The translations under genes and the position numbers were made by a program. Under the pieces are notes generated by a model. The model ran no database searches. It was not told the origin of the DNA and was given only the letters and a program-made list of their open reading frames with translations. 38,404 bases of DNA. Source: Bacteroidales bacterium (GTDB lineage Bacteria; Bacteroidota; Bacteroidia; Bacteroidales; UBA7960). Of this stretch, positions 1-10,742 are shown one piece after another. Each line of letters begins with the position of its first letter. Position 1 is the first letter of the stretch. The stretch lies in contig SKSI01000017.1 of assembly GCA_007123065.1 (NCBI GenBank), positions 1 to 38,404 on the forward strand, given 5' to 3'.

Positions 1-1286
1 ATGCTGGTTGCGCCAATTCCCCGTGCAGGAAAATTCACGGTGCGCAAAAAGGCATCTTCATCCAGAGGGTTGATCACAAGCCGGAAATAGGCGAGAAGGT
101 CTTTGATTTCCTTACGTTGATAAAAGGATACACTGCCATAGATTCTGTATGGGATATTGAGTCGTCGCAAGGCTTCTTCCATAGCCCTGGATTGTGCATT
201 GGTGCGGTACAGTACAGCAAATGCCGAGTTTGGAAGTTTTTGATGCTGAATCATTTCAAAAATCCGGCTGGCAACCCATCCTGCTTCTTCCCCATCTGTT
301 GCAGTATTTATGATGTGTAGTTTTTCTCCCGATCCATTGCTTGTCCAGATTTTTTTATGGATCTGGTTTTTGTTGTGCGCGATGAGGCTGTTTGCTACAT
401 CAACAATATACCCTGTTGAACGATAGTTCTGTTCCAGTTTAAAGATTTGATAGTCAGGATAATCTTTTTTGAAATTCAGGATGTTCTGTATATTGGCTCC
501 CCTGAAGGCGTAGATGCTTTGTGCATCGTCACCCACCACGCAGATGTTTTCGTTGTTGGCAGCCAGTTTTTTGACTATCAGGTATTGGGCAAAATTGGTG
601 TCCTGGTATTCATCCACCAGGATGTATTCAAAACGTTGCTGGTATTTGTAAAGTACTTCCGGGAAGTCTCGCAGCAATACGTTGGTATTGAAAAGCAGGT
701 CATCGAAGTCCATCGCTGAAGCCTTCCGGAGCTTTTGCTGGTAAAGACTGTAGATCAGTCCCAGTTTGGATTTGTTGCTTTGGGTGTCATGACTCTGGAT
801 CTCGGGGTCTTCATTGTAATCAGCGGCAGAAATCAGGTTGTTTTTCGCATTGGAAATGCGGTTCAGGACAAACCCCGGGGCATAGGTTTTATCATCCAGA
901 TTTTGTTCTTTAAGAATTTTCTTGATTACCCGCTTTGAATCTTCTGTGTCATATATGGTAAACTGGGAAGGATAATCAAGCTTTTCGGCTTCAACCCTCA
1001 ATATCCTGGCAAATATACTGTGAAAGGTTCCCATCCACAGACTTTTGGCCTTTGAAGGATCGATAAGTCCGGCAACCCGCTCGCGCATCTCGCGTGCCGC
1101 CTTATTGGTAAATGTCAGAGCAAGAATCCGGAATGGTGATACCCCCTGATGTAACAAATAGGCTACCCTGTAAGTCAATACCCTTGTTTTGCCACTGCCG
1201 GCACCGGCGATGACCATTACGGGTCCTTGTGTTGTTTGCACAGCCTGTTGCTGTGGTTCGTTAAGCTCTTTAATAAAATCAACCAT
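1..1286 (-). CDS. UvrD/PcrA/Rep-family superfamily 1 DNA helicase, N-terminal part (gene runs off the left edge)
   Basis: My reverse-complement translation from ATG at 1286 gives MVDFIKELNEPQQQAVQTTQGPVMVIAGAGSGKTRVLTYRV...LALTFTNKAAREMRERV...VDEYQDTNFAQY...VVGDDAQSIYAFRGA...EQNYRST: Q-motif, Walker A, DEYQDT Walker B and GDDxQSIYxFRGA. Missing from the ORF track, probably because it has no stop inside the window. Confidence 0.95.
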   Translation of the reverse strand, partial: MVDFIKELNEPQQQAVQTTQGPVMVIAGAGSGKTRVLTYRVAYLLHQGVSPFRILALTFTNKAAREMRERVAGLIDPSKAKSLWMGTFHSIFARILRVEAEKLDYPSQFTIYDTEDSKRVIKKILKEQNLDDKTYAPGFVLNRISNAKNNLISAADYNEDPEIQSHDTQSNKSKLGLIYSLYQQKLRKASAMDFDDLLFNTNVLLRDFPEVLYKYQQRFEYILVDEYQDTNFAQYLIVKKLAANNENICVVGDDAQSIYAFRGANIQNILNFKKDYPDYQIFKLEQNYRSTGYIVDVANSLIAHNKNQIHKKIWTSNGSGEKLHIINTATDGEEAGWVASRIFEMIQHQKLPNSAFAVLYRTNAQSRAMEEALRRLNIPYRIYGSVSFYQRKEIKDLLAYFRLVINPLDEDAFLRTVNFPARGIGATS

Positions 1287-1463
1287 ACCCGGGTTTTGTT
1301 AAAAAACGCCTCCGTAATGAAGCGCTGCAAAGATAAGAAACACCTGACACATTCAACAAGCTTATCCCGACAATTGGAAGCAACTTCTTCCTTTCTGATG
1401 TCTTAAATAGTTTGTATATTTATCGCGCAATCACATAATTTCTAAACCTTTTATAAAAACTTT

Positions 1464-2564
1464 ATGAAATCATTATTTTTGAAGACCATCCGGATAATAG
1501 CTCTGCTTGGGGCACTCACCTTTACTGTGAATGCACCGGCTCAGGTTCCCAACGAACAACTTATCAGAAACCAGGAGGCCATTCTGGAGCACCTGGGCGA
1601 CCTTCGTTACCGCTTTGATGTACTGGAAAAGGCGATTGACGACATTATGTGGCACAAAGTGGTTGGAGACGTTGCTTATATTGACAAACTTTTTATGGCA
1701 GGGCCACCACCGCGGGGTGCGGAACAGGCAACAACACTGGCCGGTTCAAACCCCATTAAGTTTTGGACTTATGTGTTTATCCCTAAGGATATTGACCCTT
1801 CTAAGAAGTATCCTTTGCTTGTTTTTCCACATGGTGGTGTTCACGGTGATTTCAATACTTACTATACACATATCATACGCGAATTGATGGCTCAGCAATA
1901 TATAGTGGTAGCGCCTGAGTACAGGGGCAGCACGGGCTATGGGAAAAGACACCATAAGCTCATCGATTATGGTGGTTTGGAAAATGATGACAGCCACGAA
2001 AGTATGCTGATGATGCTCGAGAATTATGATATTGTTGACTCTCGCAGAGTAGGACTGATAGGTTGGAGCCATGGCGGCATGATCTCGCTGATGACCGCCT
2101 TTGAGCATCCGCGTGATTATAAGGCTGTGTTTGCAGGTGTGCCCGTAAGTGATCTGGTGGCCAGGATGGGTTATAAACGCCCGGCCTATGAAATCGACTG
2201 GTTTGCAGCAGATCATCATATCGGACAGATGGTGCATGAAAACATTGATGAGTACCGCCGTCGTTCGCCGGTATACCATGCACACAAACTAAATACCCCC
2301 CTTTTGATTCACACCAATACCATCGATGAAGATGTGCATGTGCTTGAGGTTCAAAACCTTATCAATACATTAAAAGCGCACAACAAGGATTTCGAATACC
2401 GGATTTACGAAGACATCCCGGGTGGACATTCTTTTGACCGGATGGATCACCGGCAAGGCAGGGACATCCGTTTTGAGATCTATAAGTTTCTTGAAAAACA
2501 CCTGAATCCACCCAGACCATTCCGTAATGCAAAAGAGATGGAACGGGCTGCTTACAGATTTTAA
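1464..2564 (+). CDS. Secreted prolyl-oligopeptidase (S9)-like alpha/beta hydrolase
   Basis: Signal peptide-like N-terminus, YPLLVFPHGGVHG oxyanion region, VAPEYRGSTGYG, nucleophile elbow GWSHGG, and a catalytic His candidate in PGGHSF. Confidence 0.85.
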   Translation: MKSLFLKTIRIIALLGALTFTVNAPAQVPNEQLIRNQEAILEHLGDLRYRFDVLEKAIDDIMWHKVVGDVAYIDKLFMAGPPPRGAEQATTLAGSNPIKFWTYVFIPKDIDPSKKYPLLVFPHGGVHGDFNTYYTHIIRELMAQQYIVVAPEYRGSTGYGKRHHKLIDYGGLENDDSHESMLMMLENYDIVDSRRVGLIGWSHGGMISLMTAFEHPRDYKAVFAGVPVSDLVARMGYKRPAYEIDWFAADHHIGQMVHENIDEYRRRSPVYHAHKLNTPLLIHTNTIDEDVHVLEVQNLINTLKAHNKDFEYRIYEDIPGGHSFDRMDHRQGRDIRFEIYKFLEKHLNPPRPFRNAKEMERAAYRF

Positions 2565-2650
2565 TTCGTAGCCCGCTGCCGGCCAGGACCAGGCCAATGC
2601 TGTTGTTTGGTTGGTTCTTGTCTGGGGTTTAGCGTTTAGAAAACACACCA

Positions 2651-2698
2651 CCAATCAACCAATCAGCCAATCAACCAATCAACCAATCAACCAATCAG
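2651..2698. repeat. Tandem octamer repeat, 6 copies of CCAATCAR
   Basis: Direct reading: ccaatcaa ccaatcag ccaatcaa ccaatcaa ccaatcaa ccaatcag. Confidence 0.9.
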
Positions 2699-2716
2699 CC
2701 TTAACCTTAACCTTAA
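2699..2716. repeat. Short tandem hexamer repeat (CCTTAA)x3
   Basis: ccttaaccttaaccttaa directly abuts the octamer array. Confidence 0.8.
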
Positions 2717-2818
2717 TTCCCGGAATTTCCTTACCTTTGTGCCCCTGAAAATGGGGATATACTTTGTTTGCCGGCAAAGAAAAATCTTTGTGCAGGAGAA
2801 ATTATTTGTAAAACTATA

Positions 2819-2848
2819 TTGGTTTTAAAAAAATAACTTCTACCTTTG
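2819..2848 (+). promoter_or_regulatory. Bacteroidota-type sigma-A promoter for the str/S10 operon
   Basis: TTG (2819-2821), 19-nt spacer, TACCTTTG (2841-2848), matching TTTG/TTG-N19-TAnnTTTG, about 73 nt upstream of rpsL. Confidence 0.65.
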
Positions 2849-2921
2849 CACTCCCAAAAAAATAGATTGAAATAAATTAATTGAATAAAAGCGAAGTTTT
2901 TACATTAATTGAGATTGAAAT

Positions 2922-3302
2922 ATGCCAACAATTCAGCAATTGGTTCGCAAGGGGCGCAAGAAAGTGACTTATAAAAGCAAGTCCCCCGCTCTGGATTCTT
3001 GTCCTCAGCGCCGTGGTGTTTGTGTTCGTGTTTACACCACCACGCCCAAAAAACCGAATTCTGCGATGCGCAAGGTAGCCAGGGTAAGGCTTACCAACGG
3101 TAAAGAAGTGAATGCTTACATCCCGGGAGAAGGACACAACCTTCAGGAGCACTCTATAGTATTGATCCGGGGAGGCAGGGTAAAGGATCTGCCCGGTGTT
3201 CGTTATCACATCATTCGTGGTGCTTTGGATACCAGTGGAGTAGAGGGGCGTAACCAGCGCAGGTCAAAATATGGAACCAAAAAGCCGAAGGCGAAAAACT
3301 AA
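2922..3302 (+). CDS. rpsL: 30S ribosomal protein S12
   Basis: [14 protein letters not shown]...[14 protein letters not shown]...[16 protein letters not shown], canonical S12. Confidence 0.98.
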   Translation: MPTIQQLVRKGRKKVTYKSKSPALDSCPQRRGVCVRVYTTTPKKPNSAMRKVARVRLTNGKEVNAYIPGEGHNLQEHSIVLIRGGRVKDLPGVRYHIIRGALDTSGVEGRNQRRSKYGTKKPKAKN

Positions 3303-3336
3303 ATAAGAAGCACTTTATACATTATTATATAGTACC

Positions 3337-3807
3337 ATGAGAAAGTCGAAACCAAAAAAGCGCATTTTGCTTCCTGACCCCAGATTTAATGATACTTTGG
3401 TGACTCGCTTCGTAAACAATTTGATGCTGAGAGGAAAAAAGAACCTTGCTTACACCATTTTTTACGATGCAATGGATATTGTTACTGAAAAGGTGAATGA
3501 CGAAGACTGCCTTGAGGTGTTTAAGAAAGCACTTGCGAATGTAACACCTGCTGTAGAGGTCCGTAGTCGCCGAATTGGTGGTGCAACCTTTCAGATCCCA
3601 TCTGAAATTCGTCCTGACAGAAAGGTTTCAGTTGGCATAAAAAACATGATCAGCTTTGCTCGCAAACGTAATGAAAAAGGGATGGCTGGCAAGCTGGCCG
3701 GAGAAATAGTTGCTGCAAGCAAGGAAGAGGGTGGAGCTTATAAAAGAAAGGAAGATACCCACCGTATGGCGGATGCAAACAAAGCGTTCTCACATTTCAG
3801 ATTTTAA
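3337..3807 (+). CDS. rpsG: 30S ribosomal protein S7
   Basis: MRKSKPKKR...[19 protein letters not shown]...[19 protein letters not shown]; follows rpsL. Confidence 0.98.
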   Translation: MRKSKPKKRILLPDPRFNDTLVTRFVNNLMLRGKKNLAYTIFYDAMDIVTEKVNDEDCLEVFKKALANVTPAVEVRSRRIGGATFQIPSEIRPDRKVSVGIKNMISFARKRNEKGMAGKLAGEIVAASKEEGGAYKRKEDTHRMADANKAFSHFRF

Positions 3808-3826
3808 AAAAAGCAATTGTTAATTA

Positions 3827-5926
3827 ATGGCCAGAGATCTCAAATACACGCGCAACATCGGCATTATGGCGCATATCGACGCAGGTAAGACTACAACTAC
3901 CGAGCGGGTATTGTTCTATACCGGTGTAAACCATCGTCTGGGTGAAACCCATGATGGTTCTGCGACCATGGACTGGATGGTTCAGGAGCAGGAGCGAGGT
4001 ATTACGATCACTTCGGCTGCAACAACTACTTTCTGGAGTTTTAATGAAAAGCAATATAAGGTAAACATCATTGATACGCCCGGACACGTTGATTTTACTG
4101 TTGAGGTGGAACGCAGTCTGCGTGTGCTTGATGGTGCCATTGCACTGTTCTGTGCCGTCGGTGGCGTTGAACCACAATCTGAAACGGTTTGGAGACAGGC
4201 GGACAAGTATAAAGTACCCCGCATCAGTTTTGTCAATAAAATGGATCGGGCCGGTGCCGACTTTTTTAATGTAGTGGAGAAAATCCGCGAACGTTTGGGT
4301 ATGAATGCTGTGCCTTTGCAAATTCCGATCGGAGAAGAAGAGGAGTTCAAAGGTATTATTGACCTGATCACGAACAGGGCATATATTTGGGAAGACCAGA
4401 GTCTTGGTACAGTATTTGTCGAAATACCTATTCCTGATGAGCTGGTTGAAACCGTTGCAACGTATAGAACCAAACTGGTTGAAGGATGTGCTGAAGAGAG
4501 TGAAGAACTGCTTGAGAAATTTATGGATGATCCGGATTCCATTTCTGAAGAGGAAATGACAGCTATCATTCGCAAGGCCACAATTGACCGTCGCATTACA
4601 CCGGTACTTTGTGGCTCTGCATTTAAAAATAAAGGCATTCAGTCGTTGCTGGATGCCGTGATCAAATTTTTGCCTTCTCCTCTTGATGTGGAGGCGATTG
4701 AAGGCATTCACCCCAAAACAGAAAAATCCATTATACGTAAGGCCGATGCAAATGAACCTTTTGCTGCATTGGCCTTTAAAATTGCCAACGATCCTTATGT
4801 GGGCAGGCTTTGCTTCTTCAGGGTCTACAGTGGCACCCTGAATGCGGGTTCCTATATATACAATGCATCGACCAACAAAAAAGAACGCATTTCCCGTATT
4901 CTGCAGATGCATGCAAACAAGCAAAACCCGATTGAGAAAATTGAAGCCGGAGACATTGGAGCAGCCGTTGGATTTAAAAACATTCATACCGGAGACTCTC
5001 TCTGCGACGAAAAGCACCCGGTGATACTGGAGTCGATGACTTTCCCTGAACCTGTTATCAGCGTTGCCATTGAGCCCAAAACTCAGGCAGATCTTGATAA
5101 ACTCAATCTTGCCCTTCTGAAATTATCCGAAGAGGATCCTACTTTTGTAGTACGAACCGATCCTGACAGTGGCCAAACCATCATCAGTGGTATGGGTGAG
5201 TTGCACCTGGAAATTCTGTTAGACAGATTAAGCAGGGAGTTCAGAGTGGAAGCCAATCAGGGAGCTCCGCAGGTGGCTTATAAGGAAGCCATCACTTCTG
5301 TTGTGAAACACAGAGAGGTTTACAAAAAACAAACCGGTGGCAAAGGAAAATTTGCCGATATTATTTTTGAGATCGGACCGGCTGATGAAGGTGTTGTGGG
5401 TTTGCAATTTATTGATGAAGTAAAGGGTGGCAATATACCTAAAGAATATATTCCTTCCATAGAGAAGGGCTTTAAGGCTGCGATGCAAAATGGGGTTATG
5501 GCCGGTTTCCCGCTTGAAAGTCTGAAAGTACGACTTATTGATGGTTCTTATCACAATGTGGATTCCGACTCTCTTTCCTTTGAGCTGGCTGCAAAGATTG
5601 CGTTTAAAGCTGCGTGTAAAAAAGCGTCAACTGTGCTTCTTGAGCCAGTTATGAAGCTTGAAGTTATCACTCCGGAAGAATACCTGGGTGATGTTGTTGG
5701 GGACATCAACCGTCGCCGCGGACAAATGAACAGCGTGTCTGCAAGGATTAACCTTCAGGTTATTCATGCTCAAGTGCCTCTGGCGGAGATGTTTGGTTAT
5801 GTGACAGCTTTGCGGACGCTGACAAGCGGACGGGCGACATCCACAATGGAATTCAGTCATTTTCAGGAAGCACCTAAGAATATATCTGATGAATTGATTT
5901 ATAAACTATATGGAGTTAAATCCTAA
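3827..5926 (+). CDS. fusA: Elongation factor G
   Basis: [55 protein letters not shown]; 699 aa. Confidence 0.98.
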   Translation: MARDLKYTRNIGIMAHIDAGKTTTTERVLFYTGVNHRLGETHDGSATMDWMVQEQERGITITSAATTTFWSFNEKQYKVNIIDTPGHVDFTVEVERSLRVLDGAIALFCAVGGVEPQSETVWRQADKYKVPRISFVNKMDRAGADFFNVVEKIRERLGMNAVPLQIPIGEEEEFKGIIDLITNRAYIWEDQSLGTVFVEIPIPDELVETVATYRTKLVEGCAEESEELLEKFMDDPDSISEEEMTAIIRKATIDRRITPVLCGSAFKNKGIQSLLDAVIKFLPSPLDVEAIEGIHPKTEKSIIRKADANEPFAALAFKIANDPYVGRLCFFRVYSGTLNAGSYIYNASTNKKERISRILQMHANKQNPIEKIEAGDIGAAVGFKNIHTGDSLCDEKHPVILESMTFPEPVISVAIEPKTQADLDKLNLALLKLSEEDPTFVVRTDPDSGQTIISGMGELHLEILLDRLSREFRVEANQGAPQVAYKEAITSVVKHREVYKKQTGGKGKFADIIFEIGPADEGVVGLQFIDEVKGGNIPKEYIPSIEKGFKAAMQNGVMAGFPLESLKVRLIDGSYHNVDSDSLSFELAAKIAFKAACKKASTVLLEPVMKLEVITPEEYLGDVVGDINRRRGQMNSVSARINLQVIHAQVPLAEMFGYVTALRTLTSGRATSTMEFSHFQEAPKNISDELIYKLYGVKS

Positions 5927-5952
5927 AGCAAACATAATTAAATAGTTGAGCC

Positions 5953-6258
5953 GTGAGTCATAGAATTCGAATCAAGTTAAAATCATACGATTACAATCTC
6001 GTAGACAAGTCTGCCGAGAAAATCGTTAAAACAGTAAAGACAACCGGAGCAGTAGTTAACGGACCAATTCCGTTGCCTACTAACAAAAGGATCTTTACCG
6101 TTCTGCGGTCACCCTTTGTCAACAAGAAGTCAAGGGAACAATTTCAGCTTTGCTCATACAAGCGGTTGTTGGATATTTATTCATCTTCATCCAAAACAGT
6201 TGATGCCTTGATGAAGCTTGAGTTGCCCAGTGGTGTAGAAGTTGAGATAAAGGTGTAA
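5953..6258 (+). CDS. rpsJ: 30S ribosomal protein S10 (GTG start)
   Basis: [22 protein letters not shown]...[28 protein letters not shown]. Confidence 0.98.
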   Translation: MSHRIRIKLKSYDYNLVDKSAEKIVKTVKTTGAVVNGPIPLPTNKRIFTVLRSPFVNKKSREQFQLCSYKRLLDIYSSSSKTVDALMKLELPSGVEVEIKV

Positions 6259-6299
6259 GCAAATAAACCAGGAAAGCGTACAGATAAAAACGACAAAAA

Positions 6300-6929
6300 A
6301 TGTCAGGATTAATTGGAAAAAAAATAGGTATGACCAGCATATTTGATGCCTCTGGGAAGAATGTCCCATGCACGGTGATAGAAGCTGGTCCTTGTGTTGT
6401 TACGCAAATCAGAACGAAGGAGACGGATGGTTATGAAGCCATTCAGCTTGCTTTTGATGAACAAAAGGAAAGCAGGGTCAACAAGCCAATGAAAGGGCAT
6501 TTCGCCAAGGCCAAAACGACTCCCAAAAAGATTCTTGCAGAATTTACCCGTTTTGAAAAGGGACAACGCAAAGGGTTTGGTGAAGTGGTTCGGGCTGATA
6601 TATTTATCGAAGGAGAGTATATTGATGTCGTAGGAACCAGCAAGGGGAAAGGTTTTCAGGGTGTTGTGAAGCGCCACGGCTTTGCAGGCGTGGGTCAGGC
6701 AACCCATGGGCAGCATAACCGTTTGCGCGCTCCCGGCTCACTTGGTGCTTCTTCCTGGCCATCCAGAGTTTTCAAAGGAATGCGTATGGGTGGAAGAACC
6801 GGTGGCAATCGGGTTAAAATGATCAACCTTCAGATTATGAAGCTGGACCCTGAAAAGAATATTGTAGTTGTTAAAGGTTCTGTACCAGGACCAAATGGAT
6901 CATATTTAATTCTTGAGAGATGGAGTTAG
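6300..6929 (+). CDS. rplC: 50S ribosomal protein L3
   Basis: [16 protein letters not shown]...[15 protein letters not shown]...[28 protein letters not shown]. Confidence 0.98.
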   Translation: MSGLIGKKIGMTSIFDASGKNVPCTVIEAGPCVVTQIRTKETDGYEAIQLAFDEQKESRVNKPMKGHFAKAKTTPKKILAEFTRFEKGQRKGFGEVVRADIFIEGEYIDVVGTSKGKGFQGVVKRHGFAGVGQATHGQHNRLRAPGSLGASSWPSRVFKGMRMGGRTGGNRVKMINLQIMKLDPEKNIVVVKGSVPGPNGSYLILERWS

Positions 6930-7552
6930 CAGTATATAACATAGACGGAAGCAAAACATCTAAGACCGTATCCCTCGATGAGCAGGTATTTGGCATCAAA
7001 CCCAACGACCATGTGCTTTACCTGGCAGTGAAGCACCATTTGGCAAACAAACGTCAAGGTACGCACAGTACGAAAGGACGCAGCGAGGTAAAGGGAAGCA
7101 CCCGTAAGTTAAGGCGTCAGAAAGGTACCGGAGCTGCACGCATCGGTGATATCAAGTCACCTTTGCTGCGTGGTGGTGGTGTGGTGTTTGGACCAAAACC
7201 CCGTGATTATTCATTCAAACTGAATAAAAAAGTAAAAAGGCTGGCCAGAAAATCGGCGCTATCTTATAAGGTGAAGGATGAAAACCTGATGGTTCTTGAG
7301 GATTTTGCAATGGATGCTCCCGGAACGAAGAAATATCTTGAAATTCTGAAAAATTTCGATCTGGAGAACAAGAAAACCCTTATGGTTCTTCCGGAAGGTA
7401 ATCATATCATTCAGGTTTCCGCACGGAATTTGCCGAAGGCCAGGGTAGTTGCGGCTGAAAACCTCTTCACATACCAGATTTTATATGCTGAAAAGCTGCT
7501 GGTTTTAGAGAGTTCAATAGAGAAAATTCAGGAAGTTTTGCTTAAAAAGTAA
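6920..7552 (+). CDS. rplD: 50S ribosomal protein L4 (overlaps the end of rplC)
   Basis: L4 motif [32 protein letters not shown]. Confidence 0.98.
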   Translation: MELAVYNIDGSKTSKTVSLDEQVFGIKPNDHVLYLAVKHHLANKRQGTHSTKGRSEVKGSTRKLRRQKGTGAARIGDIKSPLLRGGGVVFGPKPRDYSFKLNKKVKRLARKSALSYKVKDENLMVLEDFAMDAPGTKKYLEILKNFDLENKKTLMVLPEGNHIIQVSARNLPKARVVAAENLFTYQILYAEKLLVLESSIEKIQEVLLKK

Positions 7553-7600
7553 AGTAGGATCATTGGTTGCATTGCTTGCAGCTGATAAATATAGACAACA

Positions 7601-7894
7601 ATGGAAGTTTTAATTAAGCCTCTTATAACCGAAAAGATGACTGCGGTAACTGAAAAGTTTCCAAACCGCTATGGATTCATCGTTAACAAGGCAGCTACGA
7701 AATCGCAGATTCGTCATGCCGTCGAGGAGATGTACGATGTAACGGTTACCTCGGTAAACACGATGGTTTATCTTGGTAAACTCAAGACGCGTTTCACTCG
7801 TACAGGTATTCAGTCTGGAAGGAAAAATAGTTTTAAAAAGGCCATCGTCACTTTAGGCGAGGGTCAGGCAATTGATTTTTACAGCAATATATAG
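7601..7894 (+). CDS. rplW: 50S ribosomal protein L23
   Basis: IKPLITEKMT...YGFIVNKAATKSQIRHAVEEMYDVTVTSVNTM. Confidence 0.98.
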   Translation: MEVLIKPLITEKMTAVTEKFPNRYGFIVNKAATKSQIRHAVEEMYDVTVTSVNTMVYLGKLKTRFTRTGIQSGRKNSFKKAIVTLGEGQAIDFYSNI

Positions 7895-7900
7895 AGATTC

Positions 7901-8725
7901 ATGGCTTTAAGAAAATTTAAACCCACAACACCCGGGCAACGCAACAAGATCATAAGTGCTTTTGATGACGTTACGACTTCAAAACCAGAGAAGAGTCTTG
8001 TTACTGGAAAGCACAAGAGCGGGGGTAGAAACAACAGAGGTAAAATGACCATGCGTTATATTGGTGGAGGCCATAAGCGCAGTTACCGTATTATTGATTT
8101 TAAACGCGACAAGGATGGTATTCCTGCCACGGTAAAAACCATTGAGTATGATCCGAACAGATCTGCCCGGATAGCATTGCTTTTTTATGCTGATGGTGAG
8201 AAGCGCTACATTATAGCACCGAATGGTCTTAAGGTTGGTGCAACCGTACTTTCCGGAGAAAAAGCTACTCCGGATGTTGGCAATACTCTGTTTTTGCGTG
8301 ACATTCCGCTTGGTAGTATTGTTCACAGCATTGAACTGAAGCCCGGGCAGGGAGCCAAAATGGCCCGTAGTGCCGGCACCTATGCCCAGCTTACATCGCG
8401 GGAAGGGAAATATGCTTCACTGAAGCTTCCCTCTGGTGAGATCCGTATGGTACTGATTACCTGTAAGGCAACCATTGGTGGAACTTCTAATCCTGACCAC
8501 ATGCACGAAGTGTCTGGTAAGGCAGGAAGAAGCCGTTGGCTTGGTCGTCGTCCGCGAACCCGTCCCGTGGTTATGAACCCGGTGGATCACCCAATGGGTG
8601 GTGGAGAAGGTCGTGCCTCCGGTGGACATCCGCGCAGCCGCAAGGGATTACCTGCAAAAGGTTATAAAACCCGTAACAGGAAGAAAGCTTCCAACAGGCT
8701 CATCGTTGAAAGAAGAAAGAAATAA
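7901..8725 (+). CDS. rplB: 50S ribosomal protein L2
   Basis: [25 protein letters not shown]...[21 protein letters not shown]. Confidence 0.99.
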   Translation: MALRKFKPTTPGQRNKIISAFDDVTTSKPEKSLVTGKHKSGGRNNRGKMTMRYIGGGHKRSYRIIDFKRDKDGIPATVKTIEYDPNRSARIALLFYADGEKRYIIAPNGLKVGATVLSGEKATPDVGNTLFLRDIPLGSIVHSIELKPGQGAKMARSAGTYAQLTSREGKYASLKLPSGEIRMVLITCKATIGGTSNPDHMHEVSGKAGRSRWLGRRPRTRPVVMNPVDHPMGGGEGRASGGHPRSRKGLPAKGYKTRNRKKASNRLIVERRKK

Positions 8726-8754
8726 TCAATCGATAACACGAAAAACATATACAC

Positions 8755-9021
8755 ATGAGTCGCTCATTAAAAAAAGGACCGTATATACATTACAAGCTGG
8801 AGAAAAAAGTGCTTGCCATGGCGGCCAGTAGCAGGAAGTCTGTAATCAAGACCTGGTCGCGTGCATCAATGATCTCTCCTGAATTTGTCGGACTGACTAT
8901 TGCCGTGCACAATGGCAACAAGTTTATTCCGGTTTATATTACCGAAAATATGGTAGGTCATAAACTTGGAGAGTTTGCCCCTACGCGCATTTTTCGCGGT
9001 CATGCCGGTAAAAAAAGATAA
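8755..9021 (+). CDS. rpsS: 30S ribosomal protein S19
   Basis: [11 protein letters not shown]...[24 protein letters not shown]...[15 protein letters not shown]. Confidence 0.98.
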   Translation: MSRSLKKGPYIHYKLEKKVLAMAASSRKSVIKTWSRASMISPEFVGLTIAVHNGNKFIPVYITENMVGHKLGEFAPTRIFRGHAGKKR

Positions 9022-9047
9022 TGCCAAAAAATAAATAATCAGTAACA

Positions 9048-9452
9048 ATGGGATTAAGAAAACATATCAGGGCTGAGAAACTCAAAGAAGAGAGAAAGAG
9101 CCAGTACATTGCCAGGCTGAGAAACTGCCCCACATCTCCACGAAAGATGCGGCTGGTAGCGGATTTAATCAGAGGCCAGGAAGTAAATAAAGCCCTGGGT
9201 ATATTGAAGTATACCAAGAAAGAGGCTGCTCAAAGGCTCGAAAAGCTTTTGCTGTCGGCCATAGCAAACTGGCAAAACAAGAATGAAGGTGTCCGTATTG
9301 AAGACAGCAACCTTTATGTGAAGTCCATCAATGTAGACAGTGCACGTATGCTAAAGCGTCTTCGTCCGGCTCCCCAGGGAAGGGCTTACCGGATCAGGAA
9401 GCGCTCGAATCACGTGACACTCTTTGTGGATAGTAAAAATACAAACGAATAA
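9048..9452 (+). CDS. rplV: 50S ribosomal protein L22
   Basis: [22 protein letters not shown]...[27 protein letters not shown]. Confidence 0.98.
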   Translation: MGLRKHIRAEKLKEERKSQYIARLRNCPTSPRKMRLVADLIRGQEVNKALGILKYTKKEAAQRLEKLLLSAIANWQNKNEGVRIEDSNLYVKSINVDSARMLKRLRPAPQGRAYRIRKRSNHVTLFVDSKNTNE

Positions 9453-9463
9453 ATATTGCGCAG

Positions 9464-10180
9464 ATGGGACAAAAGACAAATCCAATCGGCTTCAGGCTGG
9501 GTGTTATCAGAGGATGGGACTCTAACTGGTATGGTGGAAGAAAATACGCTGCCAAATTGGTTGAAGATGATAAGATCAGGAAGTATTTATACGTACGTCT
9601 GGCGAAGGCCGGCGTATCCAAGATCTTCATTGAGCGTACCCTGAAGCTTGTAACAGTAAATATCAACACAGCCCGCCCCGGTATCATTATTGGTAAAGGC
9701 GGACAAGAGGTTGATAAACTGAAGGAAGAGCTCAAAAAACTAACCAAAAAAGAGGTTCAGATCAATATCAGTGAGATCAAACGACCAGAGCTCGATGCTT
9801 TTTTGGTGGCACAAAATGTTGCCAAACAAATCGAGGGCCGTATCTCATTCCGCAGGGCTGTAAAAACTGCGATTTCCTCTACGATGCGTATGGGAGCAGA
9901 AGGAATTAAGGTCGCTGTTGGTGGACGTTTGGGGGGTGCGGAGATGGCCCGCAACGAGACTTACAAGGAAGGTCGCATCCCATTGCATACGATCCGTGCT
10001 GATATCGACTATGCAGCCGTGGAAGCACATACCACCTACGGTCGCATTGGTATAAAAGTTTGGATTTGTAAAGGGGAGATATTCGGTAAACCCGAGCTTA
10101 CACCTTTTATTGAAGAACCTGCGAAGGGTGGTCGCCCCCAGGGAGGCGGACGCTTTGGTGGAAAAAGAAAAAAACAATAG
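9464..10180 (+). CDS. rpsC: 30S ribosomal protein S3
   Basis: [25 protein letters not shown]-domain [19 protein letters not shown]-terminal half [22 protein letters not shown]. Confidence 0.98.
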   Translation: MGQKTNPIGFRLGVIRGWDSNWYGGRKYAAKLVEDDKIRKYLYVRLAKAGVSKIFIERTLKLVTVNINTARPGIIIGKGGQEVDKLKEELKKLTKKEVQINISEIKRPELDAFLVAQNVAKQIEGRISFRRAVKTAISSTMRMGAEGIKVAVGGRLGGAEMARNETYKEGRIPLHTIRADIDYAAVEAHTTYGRIGIKVWICKGEIFGKPELTPFIEEPAKGGRPQGGGRFGGKRKKQ

Positions 10181-10218
10181 ATAGCAAGTGAAGTGTCAAT
10201 CAGGAAAAGTAAATCATA

Positions 10219-10641
10219 ATGTTACAGCCTAAAAAAACCAAATACAGGAAGATGCAAAAAGGCCGCATGAAAGGCAACACCAAGCGTGGTGCTGAACTGG
10301 CCTTTGGTTCTTTCGGCATCAAGTCACTGGATACGTGTTGGCTTACCGGCCGGCAGATTGAAGCTGCCCGTCAGGCAATTACCCGTCGTATGAAACGTGA
10401 AGGCCAGTTGTGGATTCGGATCTTTCCGGACAAACCCATTACAAAAAAGCCTGCTGAGGTACGTATGGGTAAAGGGAAAGGCGCGCCGGAATATTTCGTA
10501 GCCAGGATATGCCCGGGAAGGATACTATTTGAAGCAGAAGGGGTTACCCTTGAAACTGCTAAGGAAGCCATGCGTCTCGGGGCACAAAAACTTCCTGTTA
10601 TTACAAAATTTGTGGTTCGCAGAGATTATGTCGGATCATAA
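10219..10641 (+). CDS. rplP: 50S ribosomal protein L16
   Basis: [19 protein letters not shown]...[30 protein letters not shown]. Confidence 0.98.
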   Translation: MLQPKKTKYRKMQKGRMKGNTKRGAELAFGSFGIKSLDTCWLTGRQIEAARQAITRRMKREGQLWIRIFPDKPITKKPAEVRMGKGKGAPEYFVARICPGRILFEAEGVTLETAKEAMRLGAQKLPVITKFVVRRDYVGS

Positions 10642-10673
10642 AAATATTAGTATTATAGTTCACAAAAAAAGTG

Positions 10674-10681
10674 TATCTTTG
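10674..10681 (+). promoter_or_regulatory. Candidate internal promoter -7 element upstream of rpmC
   Basis: TATCTTTG matches TAnnTTTG in the 154-nt rplP-rpmC gap; no good TTG/TTTG at the expected -33 position. Confidence 0.4.
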
Positions 10682-10692
10682 CAGCCCTTTTA

Positions 10693-10742
10693 GGGGGTAT
10701 GACCAGTAAAAACAGCCGGAAACAGCTGGTTTTTGCGCCCCC
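10693..10742 (+). other. Predicted stem-loop in the rpmC leader
   Basis: GGGGG (10693-10697) pairs with CCCCC (10738-10742). Inner stem AAAAACAGC (10708-10716) pairs with GCTGGTTTTT (10725-10734) with one bulged G and an 8-nt loop. Folded by hand. Confidence 0.45.

Noticed and set aside
117-938. Three + strand ORFs (67, 90 and 67 aa)
   Set aside because: Antisense to the UvrD/PcrA-type helicase frame.
1746-2285. 179-aa minus-strand ORF and other ORFs overlapping the S9 hydrolase
   Set aside because: Incompatible with the strong hydrolase frame and no recognisable motifs.
3824-5017. 397-aa minus-strand ORF antisense to fusA
   Set aside because: Lies wholly within the certain fusA frame; Cys/Phe/Asn-rich translation with no domain-like motif. 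Typical shadow ORF from codon bias.
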